A DNA stretch of 26,527 bases from Mucilaginibacter sp. (GCA_019235595.1 JAFAKI010000192.1:1-26527); one strand, 5' to 3'; positions 1 through 8,132 are shown, counted from the first letter of the stretch. Notes: generated by a model not told the origin, from the letters alone. A program made the numbers and translations.

Positions 1-352
1 TGACAAGAAAGTAAACATCGCTTTTACTAATGACATTCTTATTGAGTATGAAGAACAGCTATCCCTACATTGGCATCCCGATGTTGCGATTAATGTTATC
101 CGGTCAATAACGGAACTTTCTTCTGCGCAATTGGCAACTATTTATTATAATCTTCAGTTAATTACTGCTGATGTCGATGATAATAAATTCGTTGATTGCG
201 CATTCGCTGCAAATGCGGATTTTATCATTACAAATGATAGTCATTTTAACGTTCTTAAGAATATAGATTTCCCATCCATCCCAACTCTTCGGATAGATGA
301 ATTCAGAAAATTATTGGAGGAAAATAATATCCTTTCTCGCGATCATAAGTAA
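1..352 (+). CDS. PIN-domain toxin-like protein, 5' end missing
   Basis: The frame is open from base 2 to the TAA at 350-352, so the start lies outside the window; an internal TTG at 131 would only give 73 residues and is not a convincing start. The visible 116 residues end a PIN-fold protein of the 'putative toxin-antitoxin system toxin, PIN family' type: the stretch DADVDDNKF-like (here ADVDDNKFVDCAF) followed by NADFIITNDSHF carries the acidic residues (D..DNKF.D and TND) that bind Mg2+ in PIN nucleases. By family knowledge such proteins cleave RNA and are usually paired with a small antitoxin gene, which would have to lie upstream of the window. No partner lies downstream: the next gene is lipA. 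Function as an active toxin is inference. Confidence 0.75.
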   Translation, partial: DKKVNIAFTNDILIEYEEQLSLHWHPDVAINVIRSITELSSAQLATIYYNLQLITADVDDNKFVDCAFAANADFIITNDSHFNVLKNIDFPSIPTLRIDEFRKLLEENNILSRDHK

Positions 353-458
353 TAAGGTTGACAGTCGGGGCTGGCGATACTGCTGTCTTCTTTCTATCAA
401 GGCACTGTAATATTGTATTAACCCTTTCTCCCCTGTAGTCTGTTAGTCGGTTTTTGCT

Positions 459-466
459 TACCTTTG
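459..466 (+). promoter_or_regulatory. -7 promoter box (TACCTTTG) of lipA
   Basis: TACCTTTG fits the Bacteroidota -7 consensus TAnnTTTG exactly. It ends only 5 nt before the lipA ATG at 472, so the predicted transcription start falls at or next to the start codon and the mRNA would be leaderless or nearly so. No clear TTTG is seen at the -33 position about 20 nt upstream. Confidence 0.5.
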
Positions 467-471
467 TTTTT

Positions 472-1350
472 ATGATTGAATTGCCGGTAGTTCCTGTAAA
501 CCAAACGCAACGCAAGCCAGATTGGCTGAGGGTGAAGCTTCCTGTTGGAAAAGAGTATGCGCATGTGCGAAATTTGGTGGATACCCATAAACTGCACACC
601 ATTTGCGAAAGTGGTAATTGCCCGAATATGGGTGAGTGCTGGGGGGCAAGTACTGCTACGTTTATGATCCTGGGTAACATTTGTACCCGTTCGTGTTCGT
701 TTTGTGCTGTAACTACGGGCAGGCCTTTGGCAGTTGACCTGGATGAGCCTAACCGTGTAGCCAATTCAGTAAAGCTGATGCAGGTAAAGCACTGCGTGAT
801 CACTTCGGTTGACCGTGATGATTTGAAAGACGGCGGCTCCATCATCTGGGCTGAAACTATCAATGCTATTCGTCGTGAAAGCCCTGAGACTACATTAGAA
901 ACTTTATTGCCCGACTTTAAAGGCATTTGGGAAAACCTGGAACGTGTGTTAGCCGTTCGTCCGGAAGTAGTATCCCACAATTTGGAAACCGTACGTCGTT
1001 TAACACGCGAAGTACGTATTCAGGCTAAATATGATCGTAGCTTAGAATGCTTAAGACACATTTCAAAAGCGGGTTTGCGAACTAAATCAGGTATAATGCT
1101 TGGTTTAGGCGAGACTGAAGAAGACGTGATCGAAGCTATGCAGGATCTGTTTGATGCAGGTGTACATATTCTTACGCTGGGTCAATACCTGCAGCCAACT
1201 CGGAGCCATCACCCGGTGATTGACTGGATTCACCCTGATCAATTTGCCCGCTATAAGGAAATTGGCCTGGAGATGGGCTTCAAATATGTGGAAAGCGGAC
1301 CGCTCGTACGTTCGTCCTATCATGCAGAGAAACACTTGTTTGAAATCTAA
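472..1350 (+). CDS. lipA: Lipoyl synthase (radical SAM)
   Basis: LipA inserts two sulfurs into octanoyl groups on lipoyl domains of 2-oxoacid dehydrogenases and the glycine cleavage system, in the cytoplasm. Two iron-sulfur cluster motifs are visible: the auxiliary cluster C45-X4-C50-X5-C56 (CESGNCPNMGEC) and the radical SAM motif C71-X3-C75-X2-C78 (CTRSCSFC). The conserved RSSY near the C-terminus supplies the serine ligand of the auxiliary cluster. The length of 292 residues is normal. The ATG at 472 was chosen over a TTG at 454 because MIELPVVP is the expected beginning and because a -7 promoter box overlaps the region just upstream, which would put the TTG before the transcript start. The sigma factor gene follows 26 nt after the stop. 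Confidence 0.96.
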   Translation: MIELPVVPVNQTQRKPDWLRVKLPVGKEYAHVRNLVDTHKLHTICESGNCPNMGECWGASTATFMILGNICTRSCSFCAVTTGRPLAVDLDEPNRVANSVKLMQVKHCVITSVDRDDLKDGGSIIWAETINAIRRESPETTLETLLPDFKGIWENLERVLAVRPEVVSHNLETVRRLTREVRIQAKYDRSLECLRHISKAGLRTKSGIMLGLGETEEDVIEAMQDLFDAGVHILTLGQYLQPTRSHHPVIDWIHPDQFARYKEIGLEMGFKYVESGPLVRSSYHAEKHLFEI

Positions 1351-1376
1351 ATATTACTTTCTATCTTCACTCAACA

Positions 1377-1928
1377 TTGAGTAAGAAGCGAAAAATATCC
1401 CTTTCTGAGGAAGAGCTTGTACTTGCTTTGCAGCAACGCGAAAAGATTGCTGCGGAGGCTTTGTACGATATGTATTCTGCATCGCTTTTTGGCGTAATCG
1501 TGCGCATTGTTAACGACGAAGCCATTGCCGAGGATGTTTTGCAGGATACTTTTATAAAAATCTGGAATTCATTTTCAAGTTATAGTACCGAGAAAGGGCG
1601 TTTGTTTACCTGGATGGTAAATATTGCCCGCAACCTGGCTATCGATAAAGTACGTTCGAAAGATTTCAAGAATCAGACTAAAAACCAGGAGCTGGAAAAT
1701 AACGTAACTTTTATTGACGAACAAAGAAATACGGTTTACAAGCCAGAACTCCTTGGCGTTAAGGATTTAGTGGAACAGTTAAAACCTGAACAAAAATCCA
1801 TACTTGACCTCGTTTACTTTAAGGGTTATACCCACGTGGAGGCTGCTGACGAACTTGGCGTGCCTTTGGGTACAATTAAAACAAGGCTGAGGGCGGCTAT
1901 CATACAATTGAGAAAATATTTTAATTAG
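1377..1928 (+). CDS. ECF-type RNA polymerase sigma factor
   Basis: A 183-residue sigma-70 family protein of the extracytoplasmic function group. Sigma region 2 spans about residues 27-95, with AEDVLQDTFIKIW (region 2.2, core binding) and TWMVNIARNLAIDKVRS (regions 2.3-2.4, -10 recognition). Region 4 spans about 128-182, with the helix-turn-helix around THVEAADELGVPLGTIKTRL. There is no ATG before residue 32 and the frame is closed by a TGA at 1341, so TTG at 1377 is the only sensible standard start. The following gene is an RskA-type anti-sigma factor 3 nt downstream, so the two are surely cotranscribed and this sigma is probably held inactive by it. The promoters it serves cannot be read from the window; autoregulation is usual for such pairs but not shown. 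Confidence 0.93.
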   Translation: MSKKRKISLSEEELVLALQQREKIAAEALYDMYSASLFGVIVRIVNDEAIAEDVLQDTFIKIWNSFSSYSTEKGRLFTWMVNIARNLAIDKVRSKDFKNQTKNQELENNVTFIDEQRNTVYKPELLGVKDLVEQLKPEQKSILDLVYFKGYTHVEAADELGVPLGTIKTRLRAAIIQLRKYFN

Positions 1929-1931
1929 AAA

Positions 1932-2759
1932 TTGGAAGATATTAAGGCATATATCGAATCAGGAATACTCGAACTTTATGTTTTGGGTGATGTGACGCCG
2001 CAAGAACGGGCTCAGGTGGAAGACATGGCCCATAAACACCCAGCAGTCAAAGCCGAACTAGCAGAGATCGAACGTTCAATGAAGTTATATGCTGACGAAA
2101 ATGCGGTTGAACCGTCAGAAGATTTGCGCAACCGGGTACTTAATAGCCTCGTTACCAATTTGAGTGACGACCGGAATTATAAATCAGCCAGAACTATGGC
2201 TGAAGAAAACGACAATATTATCCCTATCTCCCGCGCGCGGTCAAATACCTTTTTTAAATACGCCTTTGCAGCTTGTTTTGCTTTACTTATTATTAGTATA
2301 GCCGCTTTATTCAGCGTTTATCATAGACTCCAGGAATCTAACAACCTGGTTGCATCGCTGCAATCCCAAAATCAGCGTTTTGCCAACCAGACTAGCCTGA
2401 TGGACAGTGAATTGAGTATATTCCGCGACCCTTCTTTCAAAATGCTCAAACTCCAGGGCACACCAAAATCGCCGTCTTCAGCCTTAATGGTTGCATGGAG
2501 TCCAAGGAATAAAAAGGTAATGATCGATATGGCAAATGCCAATATGCCTGTTAATGACAAAGACCATCAATACCAGCTATGGGCGCTCGTTGGTAAAAAG
2601 CCTGTTGATCTGGGGGTATTTGATGCTGATACTACTTCTAAAGGCATGAAGGAGATGAAATCTATTGCTTCTGCCGATGCCTTTGCCGTAACCCTCGAGC
2701 CTCGCGGTGGCAGCCCAACGCCTACCATGGATCAGATGATGGTGATCGGCAAATTCTGA
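1932..2759 (+). CDS. RskA-type anti-sigma factor, single-pass membrane protein
   Basis: 275 residues beginning at TTG 1932, 3 nt after the sigma factor stop. Layout: a cytoplasmic N-terminal domain (about 1-105) starting LEDIKAYIESGILELYVLG, typical of Bacteroidota anti-sigma proteins and lacking the Zn-binding His/Cys cluster of ZAS domains; one transmembrane helix at about 109-130; a short coiled-coil-prone segment at about 132-160; and a periplasmic RskA C-terminal domain (about 170-275) with QYQLWALV and a closing VTLEPRGGSPTPT. In this family the N-terminal domain binds the cognate sigma and regulated proteolysis or signal binding releases it. The signal is unknown. The TTG is favoured by position (coupled to the sigma stop) and by homologous-looking N-terminal sequence; the nearest ATG in frame is at residue 32 and would remove conserved sequence. 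Confidence 0.9.
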   Translation: MEDIKAYIESGILELYVLGDVTPQERAQVEDMAHKHPAVKAELAEIERSMKLYADENAVEPSEDLRNRVLNSLVTNLSDDRNYKSARTMAEENDNIIPISRARSNTFFKYAFAACFALLIISIAALFSVYHRLQESNNLVASLQSQNQRFANQTSLMDSELSIFRDPSFKMLKLQGTPKSPSSALMVAWSPRNKKVMIDMANANMPVNDKDHQYQLWALVGKKPVDLGVFDADTTSKGMKEMKSIASADAFAVTLEPRGGSPTPTMDQMMVIGKF

Positions 2760-2960
2760 TATTTCTCTCTTTGTAACAATCTTGTCTTATGTCGACGTAC
2801 AAGTGGGTGTAATGCCATGGAATTGTTAATTATTGTTAAAAAACAAAAATTAGCTATACGATGTTGTAACAAAACGCGTACTAGAACTGTCTTTTATACA
2901 ACAACAATAAAACAAGAGTATTCGTTCTTTATAAGATCAGTTAATATATTAATTAAAAAT

Positions 2961-2991
2961 GCGGCTGGACAATACTACGGTCGCTTTTTTT
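2961..2991 (+). terminator. Possible Rho-independent terminator, 200 nt after the anti-sigma gene
   Basis: GCGGCT (2961-2966) can pair with GGTCGC (2979-2984), using two G-U pairs, and is followed by seven T. On the minus strand the wobble positions become A-C mismatches, so the structure favours plus-strand transcripts. It would end the lipA/sigma/anti-sigma transcript just before the convergent nnr stop. The stretch 2760-2960 between holds nothing else I can support. Confidence 0.4.
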
Positions 2992-4495
2992 ATGCCATTA
3001 ATTTTGCGGTGGTAATAGGTAACTGAGTAACCAGGCGGCTAGGCAGCACAACATGCATGCGGTTGGGTAAAGCCAATTCATCACCAGCCTTCCCATGAAT
3101 ATAATTACCGATAATACAGGCATCTTCCGGGGAATATTTTTGTGCCAATAGTGCGGCAATTACCCCAGTCAATACATCGCCCATGCCGCCGCTTGCCATG
3201 GCTGCATTGCTGGTTGAATTGAAGAAAAGTTTCCCTTCAGGAGTAATAGTTACCGTATAGTCGTTTTTTAGCACGATGTAAATTCCGTGTTCCCGCGCCA
3301 TATCGATGCCCGTTTGCAAGCGCTGCCACCAATTGGTGTGATCACCAAACAAACGGTCGAATTCCTTCATGTGCGGCGTGATGATACTTCCTTTTGGCAC
3401 ATATCGCCATAAACCAAAGTGTACAGCAAGGAGGTTAAGAGCATCGGCATCCATCACAATTGGTTTTTGATAGGACTGCAGCAGGTTGACCAATAAACTT
3501 AACGTATCCTTATCCTTGCCAATGCCCGGACCTATGGCTACTGTACTGAATTTTTTCCAGTCAATTTCAGGTTCCTCATCTTTATACCTGACTATTGCCA
3601 TTATCTCGGGATGGCAACTGTTAAGGGCAACTAGCCCACTTTGCGGGATGCAGGCTGTTGTTAATCCTGAACCTGCATAAGCACATGCGGATGCGCATAA
3701 TAATGCAGCTCCCATAGTTTCCGCTGATCCGGCAATAATCAATGAATGTCCATAGGTGCCTTTATTGCTGAACCGGTGGCGTGGTTTTAGTCTTTTGCGA
3801 ATGTCTTTTTCCTCAACTAACCGGTATTGAGAATCCAGTGAGTGAATAAATTGCTCGTTAATGCCGATGTTAACCACTTCCCAGCAATGGATGTAAGGTC
3901 CGGATTCGGGTAGCAGAAAATTGATTTTTGGTTGCTGAAAGGTGATCACCAGGTTGGCTTTTAAAACCGTGGCCTCAGGATCAGTTATGCCTTCGCTGAA
4001 AAGTCCAGTGGGGACATCTACTGCAACGACGGTTTTATCAAGATTATTCAGATAGTTTACCAGTCGTTTATAGTCGCCCTCAAGGGGTTTGTTGAGCCCG
4101 GTGCCTAACAATGCATCGATAATAATGCTGCTGTTTTCTTCCGGCAAATCTTCTCCGGGTTTAATCTCGAAAATGTTTATGCCCGAAGGAATCAATCGAT
4201 GAAGATTGGTATTAAAATCATCAGATGATTTAGTTGAAAAACTGGCTATTTTAACATCTACCTTTTGATAACTATGATTCTTCAGCAAACGGGCGATAGC
4301 CAGTCCATCCCCACCGTTATTGCCTGTTCCACAGTAAACGGAGATACTTTGAAATTTATCCGGGAAGTGATTAACAAACCAGCCCACAAAAGCTTTGGAG
4401 GCACGCTCCATTAGATCAATTGAAGCGATAGGTTCGTGCTCAATAGTATAGGCGTCCGCCTCGCGGATCTGTGAGGAAACAAGCAAAGGAAGCAT
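2990..4495 (-). CDS. nnr: Bifunctional NAD(P)H-hydrate epimerase / ADP-dependent NAD(P)HX dehydratase
   Basis: 501 residues with both halves of the metabolite repair enzyme. The N-terminal YjeF_N domain (about 1-215) epimerises R- and S-NAD(P)HX; CGTGNNGGDGLAIAR (55-69) and VVAVDVPTG (156-164) are its signatures. The C-terminal ribokinase-like domain (about 235-500) dehydrates S-NAD(P)HX with ADP; it shows GTYGHSLIIAGS (246-257), GPGIGKD (322-328), MDADALN (348-354) and the catalytic-Asp motif GGMGDVLTG (436-444, D440). Length is normal for the fused form. The promoter-like TACCTTTA at 4502-4509 ends 6 nt before the ATG. It diverges from the toxin-antitoxin pair and converges on the anti-sigma gene. 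Confidence 0.95.
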   Translation of the reverse strand: MLPLLVSSQIREADAYTIEHEPIASIDLMERASKAFVGWFVNHFPDKFQSISVYCGTGNNGGDGLAIARLLKNHSYQKVDVKIASFSTKSSDDFNTNLHRLIPSGINIFEIKPGEDLPEENSSIIIDALLGTGLNKPLEGDYKRLVNYLNNLDKTVVAVDVPTGLFSEGITDPEATVLKANLVITFQQPKINFLLPESGPYIHCWEVVNIGINEQFIHSLDSQYRLVEEKDIRKRLKPRHRFSNKGTYGHSLIIAGSAETMGAALLCASACAYAGSGLTTACIPQSGLVALNSCHPEIMAIVRYKDEEPEIDWKKFSTVAIGPGIGKDKDTLSLLVNLLQSYQKPIVMDADALNLLAVHFGLWRYVPKGSIITPHMKEFDRLFGDHTNWWQRLQTGIDMAREHGIYIVLKNDYTVTITPEGKLFFNSTSNAAMASGGMGDVLTGVIAALLAQKYSPEDACIIGNYIHGKAGDELALPNRMHVVLPSRLVTQLPITTAKLMA

Positions 4496-4501
4496 AATGA
4501 A

Positions 4502-4509
4502 TAAAGGTA
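4502..4509 (-). promoter_or_regulatory. -7-like box (TACCTTTA) of nnr
   Basis: On the minus strand TACCTTTA matches seven of eight positions of TAnnTTTG and lies 6 nt before the nnr ATG (4495), again implying almost no leader. No good -33 box is seen at the expected spacing. Confidence 0.35.
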
Positions 4510-4592
4510 GGAATTGTTTGTTTTGTTTGAATGTTTAAACTTACAGCGGTTTAAAATTGAGTGAAAGCTGACTGAAGAGTTTATAAAATTTG

Positions 4593-4600
4593 TAAATTTG
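4593..4600 (+). promoter_or_regulatory. -7 promoter box (TAAATTTG) of the toxin-antitoxin pair
   Basis: An exact TAnnTTTG match ending 4 nt before the antitoxin ATG at 4605. This predicts a leaderless transcript. A -33 TTTG at about 20 nt upstream is not evident, which would fit a weak or regulated promoter. No clear palindromic operator was found around it. Confidence 0.45.
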
Positions 4601-4604
4601 TTAT

Positions 4605-4853
4605 ATGAGCATATTGGTAAATACGCATAATGAACTTGAGGAAAAGGTGCTTATCGCTTTTCTGAATAGTCTGAAATATGACTATAAATCAGATGTGAAA
4701 GGTAAAAAGGAAAAAACTGATAAGGAGTTTCTTGACCAATACAACCAGGAAATTGATAAAGCTGAGACGGAAATTGAATCTGGGGATTATGTAGATCAGG
4801 ACTATGTAGAAAAACTATTTGCCAACAGAAGAAAAAATCTGAATGGTGATTAA
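4605..4853 (+). CDS. Small acidic antitoxin-like protein
   Basis: An 82-residue, strongly charged protein (many E, D and K). Its identity rests mainly on context: its stop overlaps by 11 nt the start of a RelE/ParE-fold toxin gene, the usual antitoxin-first order with translational coupling. The N-terminal part (about 1-30) predicts mixed helix, and the segment about 35-75 (KTDKEFLDQYNQEIDKAETEIE...) looks like a long amphipathic helix fit to wrap a toxin. I do not see a ribbon-helix-helix or HTH DNA-binding motif, and I cannot assign a named antitoxin family. A -7 box lies 4 nt upstream of the ATG. Confidence 0.75.
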   Translation: MSILVNTHNELEEKVLIAFLNSLKYDYKSDVKGKKEKTDKEFLDQYNQEIDKAETEIESGDYVDQDYVEKLFANRRKNLNGD

Positions 4854-5136
4854 ATGGAATAAAACCGCCGTTCAGCAATTATTGGACGCTATCCGGTTTA
4901 TAGAAGAAAATGAGTTCTTTTCATATGCCGAAGAATTAGAAAAAGATATACTTTCAAGAATCCGCAATCTTTCGGAAAATCCAACTATCTATCCTCTGAA
5001 TAAATACAGAAGAAATAATGACGGTACTTATCACGCATTTGAAGTTGATGAATATCGAATTTCATATCGAAATAAACCAGACGAAATAAGGATTATAAGA
5101 ATTAGGCACACCAGCAGAAAGGTTAGGAAATATTAA
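4843..5136 (+). CDS. RelE/ParE-family toxin
   Basis: 97 residues with the RelE/ParE fold pattern: N-terminal beta strand VIKWNKTAVQQL, helical hairpin (about 10-45, AIRFIEENEFFSYAEELEKDILSRI), then NPTIYPLNKYRRNNDGTYHAFEVDEYRISYR and the closing strand IRIIRIRHTSRKVRKY. The terminal IRIxHTSR with several basic residues is typical of the family. Known relatives either cleave mRNA on the ribosome (RelE) or poison gyrase (ParE); the sequence does not decide between them. The ATG at 4843 overlaps the antitoxin gene by 11 nt; a GTG is the next codon and could also serve. The stop is 7 nt before the end of uvrA on the other strand. Confidence 0.87.
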   Translation: MVIKWNKTAVQQLLDAIRFIEENEFFSYAEELEKDILSRIRNLSENPTIYPLNKYRRNNDGTYHAFEVDEYRISYRNKPDEIRIIRIRHTSRKVRKY

Positions 5137-5143
5137 ACCGGGA

Positions 5144-7990
5144 TTATTTTATTCCCATCTCCTTCTTCAAAAACTGCCCCGTAAAGCTTTCCTTCACTTT
5201 GCACAGGCCTTCCGGCGTCCCGCTGAATAATATTTTACCTCCGCCAGAGCCGCCTTCTGGCCCCAGATCGATTACATGATCGACCACTTTGATCACATCC
5301 AGGTTATGTTCGATCACCAGCACAGTATTTCCTTTATCAACTAACTGATTCAATACACCAAGTAAGACGTTAATGTCCTCAAAATGTAGTCCTGTAGTCG
5401 GTTCATCCAAAATGTAAAAAGTATTGCCGGTGTCTTTTTTTGAAAGCTCGGTTGCGAGTTTTACACGCTGCGCTTCTCCACCTGAGAGAGTGGTAGATGC
5501 TTGTCCAAGCGTAATATAACCCAAGCCTACATCATACAAGGTTTTTATTTTGCGATAGATAGATGGGATATGCTCAAAAAACTCACAGGCGGTTTCGATA
5601 CTCATATCCAGTACATCGCTGATGGATTTTCCGCGGTAGCGAACTTCCAGCGTTTCACGATTATATCTTCTTCCGCCGCATTCTTCACAAGGTACCTGCA
5701 CATCCGGCAAAAAGTTCATTTCGATCACCTTCATGCCCGCACCCTGGCAGGTTTCGCAGCGACCACCCTTTACATTGAAGGAGAAGCGCCCCGGCTTATA
5801 ACCCCTGATCTTCGATTCCGGCAACTGCACATACAGGTTACGAATATCGGAGAATACGCCTGTATAAGTGGCCGGGTTGGAGCGAGGTGTACGGCCAATT
5901 GGTGTTTGATCGATCTCGATCACCTTGTCAATGTTTTCAAGCCCTTCTATCGCCTCATAAGGCAAAGGCTGTTTCTTCGCCCTGAAAAAATGATGGTTTA
6001 GGATAGGGTATAGCGTCTCCGTGATTAAACTGGATTTACCACTCCCGGATACGCCTGTAATACCGATCAGCTTACCTAATGGGAAATCAACCGATACTTT
6101 TTTTAAGTTATGCCCTGTAGCTTTTTTGAGTGATAATATTTTACCGTTACCAGCACGCCTTTTTTTCGGTATTTCGATCTGCTTTTCGCCGTTCAGATAG
6201 GAAGTTGTCAGGGTATGTTCAGCCATTAGCTGTTTAGGGGTACCTTGTGCTACAATCTCACCACCATGTACACCAGCCGCAGGCCCCATGTCGATCACGT
6301 GGTCAGCTTCCAGGATCATATCCTTATCGTGTTCCACCACCAAAACGGTATTACCCAGATCGCGCAAGTTTTTTAGTGCGTGGATCAACCGCTCATTATC
6401 GCGTTGATGCAAGCCAATGCTTGGTTCATCAAGAATATACATCACATTCATCAATTGTGAGCCGATCTGTGTTGCCAGGCGGATACGTTGAGCCTCACCC
6501 CCGGAGAGAGTCCTGGCTGTACGATCAAGCGTCAAATAACTCAACCCTACATCCAGCAGGAAGACAATCCTTGCACGAATTTCTTTCAATATCTCTTTGG
6601 CGATGGTGTTCTGGCGCTCGTTCAACCTATCTTCCAAATTAGTAAACCATTCATCAAGTGAACGGATATCCATGCAAGCCAGCTCGAAAATGTTTTTATG
6701 ATCGATCTTAAAATGCAGCGATTCCTTTTTCAATCGTGCGCCTTCACAAACCGGGCAGGTTTTCAGGACGCGGTAATTCTCCATATCGTCCAGGTCTTCC
6801 TCACCACGGCGCTCCTGTTGTTCTTCCAGCATACGCACAATGCCATCAAAGCTGATCTGGTAATTCTGTACGTTCCACTTGTTATACTCTACCGCCACGG
6901 TGATCATTTCCTGTGAGCCATTCAGGATAATATCCAGCGTTTCCTGGGGTAACTTTTCTATTGGTGTAGACAACGAGAACTCATATTTCTTGGCCAACGC
7001 CTTCAGCACCTGGAATATCCACGTTTCGCGGTACTCGCCTAATGGTGCAAGCCCTCCATTTAGAATACTCAGCTTTGGATTTGGTATGACAGATTTTTCA
7101 TCCACCTCGAAAATATAACCCAAACCATCGCACTTCTCGCAAGCACCATAGGGCGAGTTGAATGAAAACGTATTCGGTTGCGGTTCATCATATGATATCC
7201 CGGAAACCGGGTCCATCAGGTATTTGCTGTAATAAAATACGTTATTATCCTTGTCGGCAATACGAATAATGCCTTTGGCGATCTTTAAGGCTGATTGTAT
7301 GGAAGTATGCAGGCGTTTATGATCTTTCTCGCTGATCATCAAACGATCAACCACAATATCAATATCGTGAATTTTATAACGGTCGACCTGCATCTTCGGC
7401 TCCACATCGGCAATAGCACCATCTATCCAAACTTTTAGATAGCCTTGTTTGCGTATCTGCTCAAATAACTCGCGGTAATGCCCTTTACGACCTTTTACTA
7501 CCGGAGCAAGAATATTTACCGGTTGACCGTCGAACTTCTCGGAAATCGTTTTCAATATCTGATCTTCCGACATGCGTTCCATCTTTTCGCCAGTTACATA
7601 AGAATAAGCCTCACCAGCGCGGGCGTAAAGCAGGCGCATAAAGTCGTATATCTCGGTAATGGTACCGACGGTCGATCTGGGATTTTTGCTGGTGGTTTTT
7701 TGCTCAATGGCGATTACGGGGCTCAATCCGGACACCTTGTCTACATCCGGGCGCTCCATTCCGCCCATAAACTGGCGCGAATAGGCCGAAAACGTTTCCA
7801 TATAACGGCGCTGCCCCTCGGCATAAATGGTATCAAATGCCAGTGACGACTTACCGCTGCCGCTCAGTCCGGTGACTACCACCAGCTGGTTACGCGGAAA
7901 AGAGACATCAATATTTTTTAAATTATGTACCCGGGCGCCGTACACTTCCACTTCACTTTGCTCGCCCAGATCGACAGGTTTTGTAATCAT
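5144..7990 (-). CDS. uvrA: Excinuclease ABC subunit A
   Basis: 948 residues, full length for UvrA, the damage-sensing ATPase of nucleotide excision repair. Two ABC modules are visible: Walker A GLSGSGKSS (41-49) and GVSGSGKSS (about 645-653), signature motifs LSGGEAQRIRLA (about residue 495) and LSGGEAQRVKLA (about 835), and Walker B regions ILDEPSIGLHQRD and ILDEPTTGLHFED. Zinc-binding cysteine pairs are CEKC and CPVC (about 280 and 413) in the first module and CETC/CEEC (about 745 and 767) in the second. The start MITKPVDLGEQSEVEVYGARVHNLKNI is the usual N-terminus. The upstream region holds a TACTAA-N5-TTAGTA inverted repeat that might be a damage-response operator. It stands alone; uvrB and uvrC are not in the window. 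Confidence 0.97.
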   Translation of the reverse strand: MITKPVDLGEQSEVEVYGARVHNLKNIDVSFPRNQLVVVTGLSGSGKSSLAFDTIYAEGQRRYMETFSAYSRQFMGGMERPDVDKVSGLSPVIAIEQKTTSKNPRSTVGTITEIYDFMRLLYARAGEAYSYVTGEKMERMSEDQILKTISEKFDGQPVNILAPVVKGRKGHYRELFEQIRKQGYLKVWIDGAIADVEPKMQVDRYKIHDIDIVVDRLMISEKDHKRLHTSIQSALKIAKGIIRIADKDNNVFYYSKYLMDPVSGISYDEPQPNTFSFNSPYGACEKCDGLGYIFEVDEKSVIPNPKLSILNGGLAPLGEYRETWIFQVLKALAKKYEFSLSTPIEKLPQETLDIILNGSQEMITVAVEYNKWNVQNYQISFDGIVRMLEEQQERRGEEDLDDMENYRVLKTCPVCEGARLKKESLHFKIDHKNIFELACMDIRSLDEWFTNLEDRLNERQNTIAKEILKEIRARIVFLLDVGLSYLTLDRTARTLSGGEAQRIRLATQIGSQLMNVMYILDEPSIGLHQRDNERLIHALKNLRDLGNTVLVVEHDKDMILEADHVIDMGPAAGVHGGEIVAQGTPKQLMAEHTLTTSYLNGEKQIEIPKKRRAGNGKILSLKKATGHNLKKVSVDFPLGKLIGITGVSGSGKSSLITETLYPILNHHFFRAKKQPLPYEAIEGLENIDKVIEIDQTPIGRTPRSNPATYTGVFSDIRNLYVQLPESKIRGYKPGRFSFNVKGGRCETCQGAGMKVIEMNFLPDVQVPCEECGGRRYNRETLEVRYRGKSISDVLDMSIETACEFFEHIPSIYRKIKTLYDVGLGYITLGQASTTLSGGEAQRVKLATELSKKDTGNTFYILDEPTTGLHFEDINVLLGVLNQLVDKGNTVLVIEHNLDVIKVVDHVIDLGPEGGSGGGKILFSGTPEGLCKVKESFTGQFLKKEMGIK

Positions 7991-8036
7991 ATGTAAATTA
8001 ATTGACCAAACAGGTGGCCTGCTAAGTTAATGATTT

Positions 8037-8053
8037 TACTAAATTAATTAGTA
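8037..8053. promoter_or_regulatory. Inverted repeat TACTAA-N5-TTAGTA upstream of uvrA
   Basis: Six-base arms (8037-8042 and 8048-8053) separated by five bases, 47-63 nt before the uvrA start codon and between it and the candidate -7 box. The size and symmetry suit a dimeric repressor site. That it is an SOS operator is only inference from its position in front of uvrA. Confidence 0.3.
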
Positions 8054-8122
8054 TTTGCAATATTAAACGGAGTAAAATTCAATAATGACACTAGTATGTT
8101 AGCGGGTCATTTTTTGATGGTG

Positions 8123-8130
8123 CAAAGGTA
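8123..8130 (-). promoter_or_regulatory. -7 promoter box (TACCTTTG) of uvrA
   Basis: Reading the minus strand, TACCTTTGCA fits TAnnTTTG exactly. It begins just after the transglycosylase terminator and would give uvrA a leader of about 120-130 nt that includes the TACTAA/TTAGTA repeat. The -33 position is unconvincing. Confidence 0.4.
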
Positions 8131-8132
8131 CA

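Noticed and set aside
353..453. GACAG/CTGTC pairing after the PIN gene as a terminator
   Set aside because: Five pairs with a long loop and a competing pairing; the following tract is CT-rich instead of a T run.
303..980. A 225-codon minus-strand frame opposite lipA
   Set aside because: It is antisense to the conserved cysteine motifs of lipA, has no recognisable domain and no promoter.
2817..3026. A 69-codon plus-strand frame after the anti-sigma gene
   Set aside because: Composition is that of random AT-rich DNA and it runs into the opposite-strand nnr gene and through the terminator stem.
5137..5160. GGGA-N-TCCC stem between the toxin and uvrA genes as a shared terminator
   Set aside because: Only four base pairs can form and no T run follows on either strand.
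5501..6001. Plus-strand open frames opposite uvrA, including one of 166 codons
   Set aside because: They are mirrors of the conserved uvrA codons, with no family resemblance or initiation signals.
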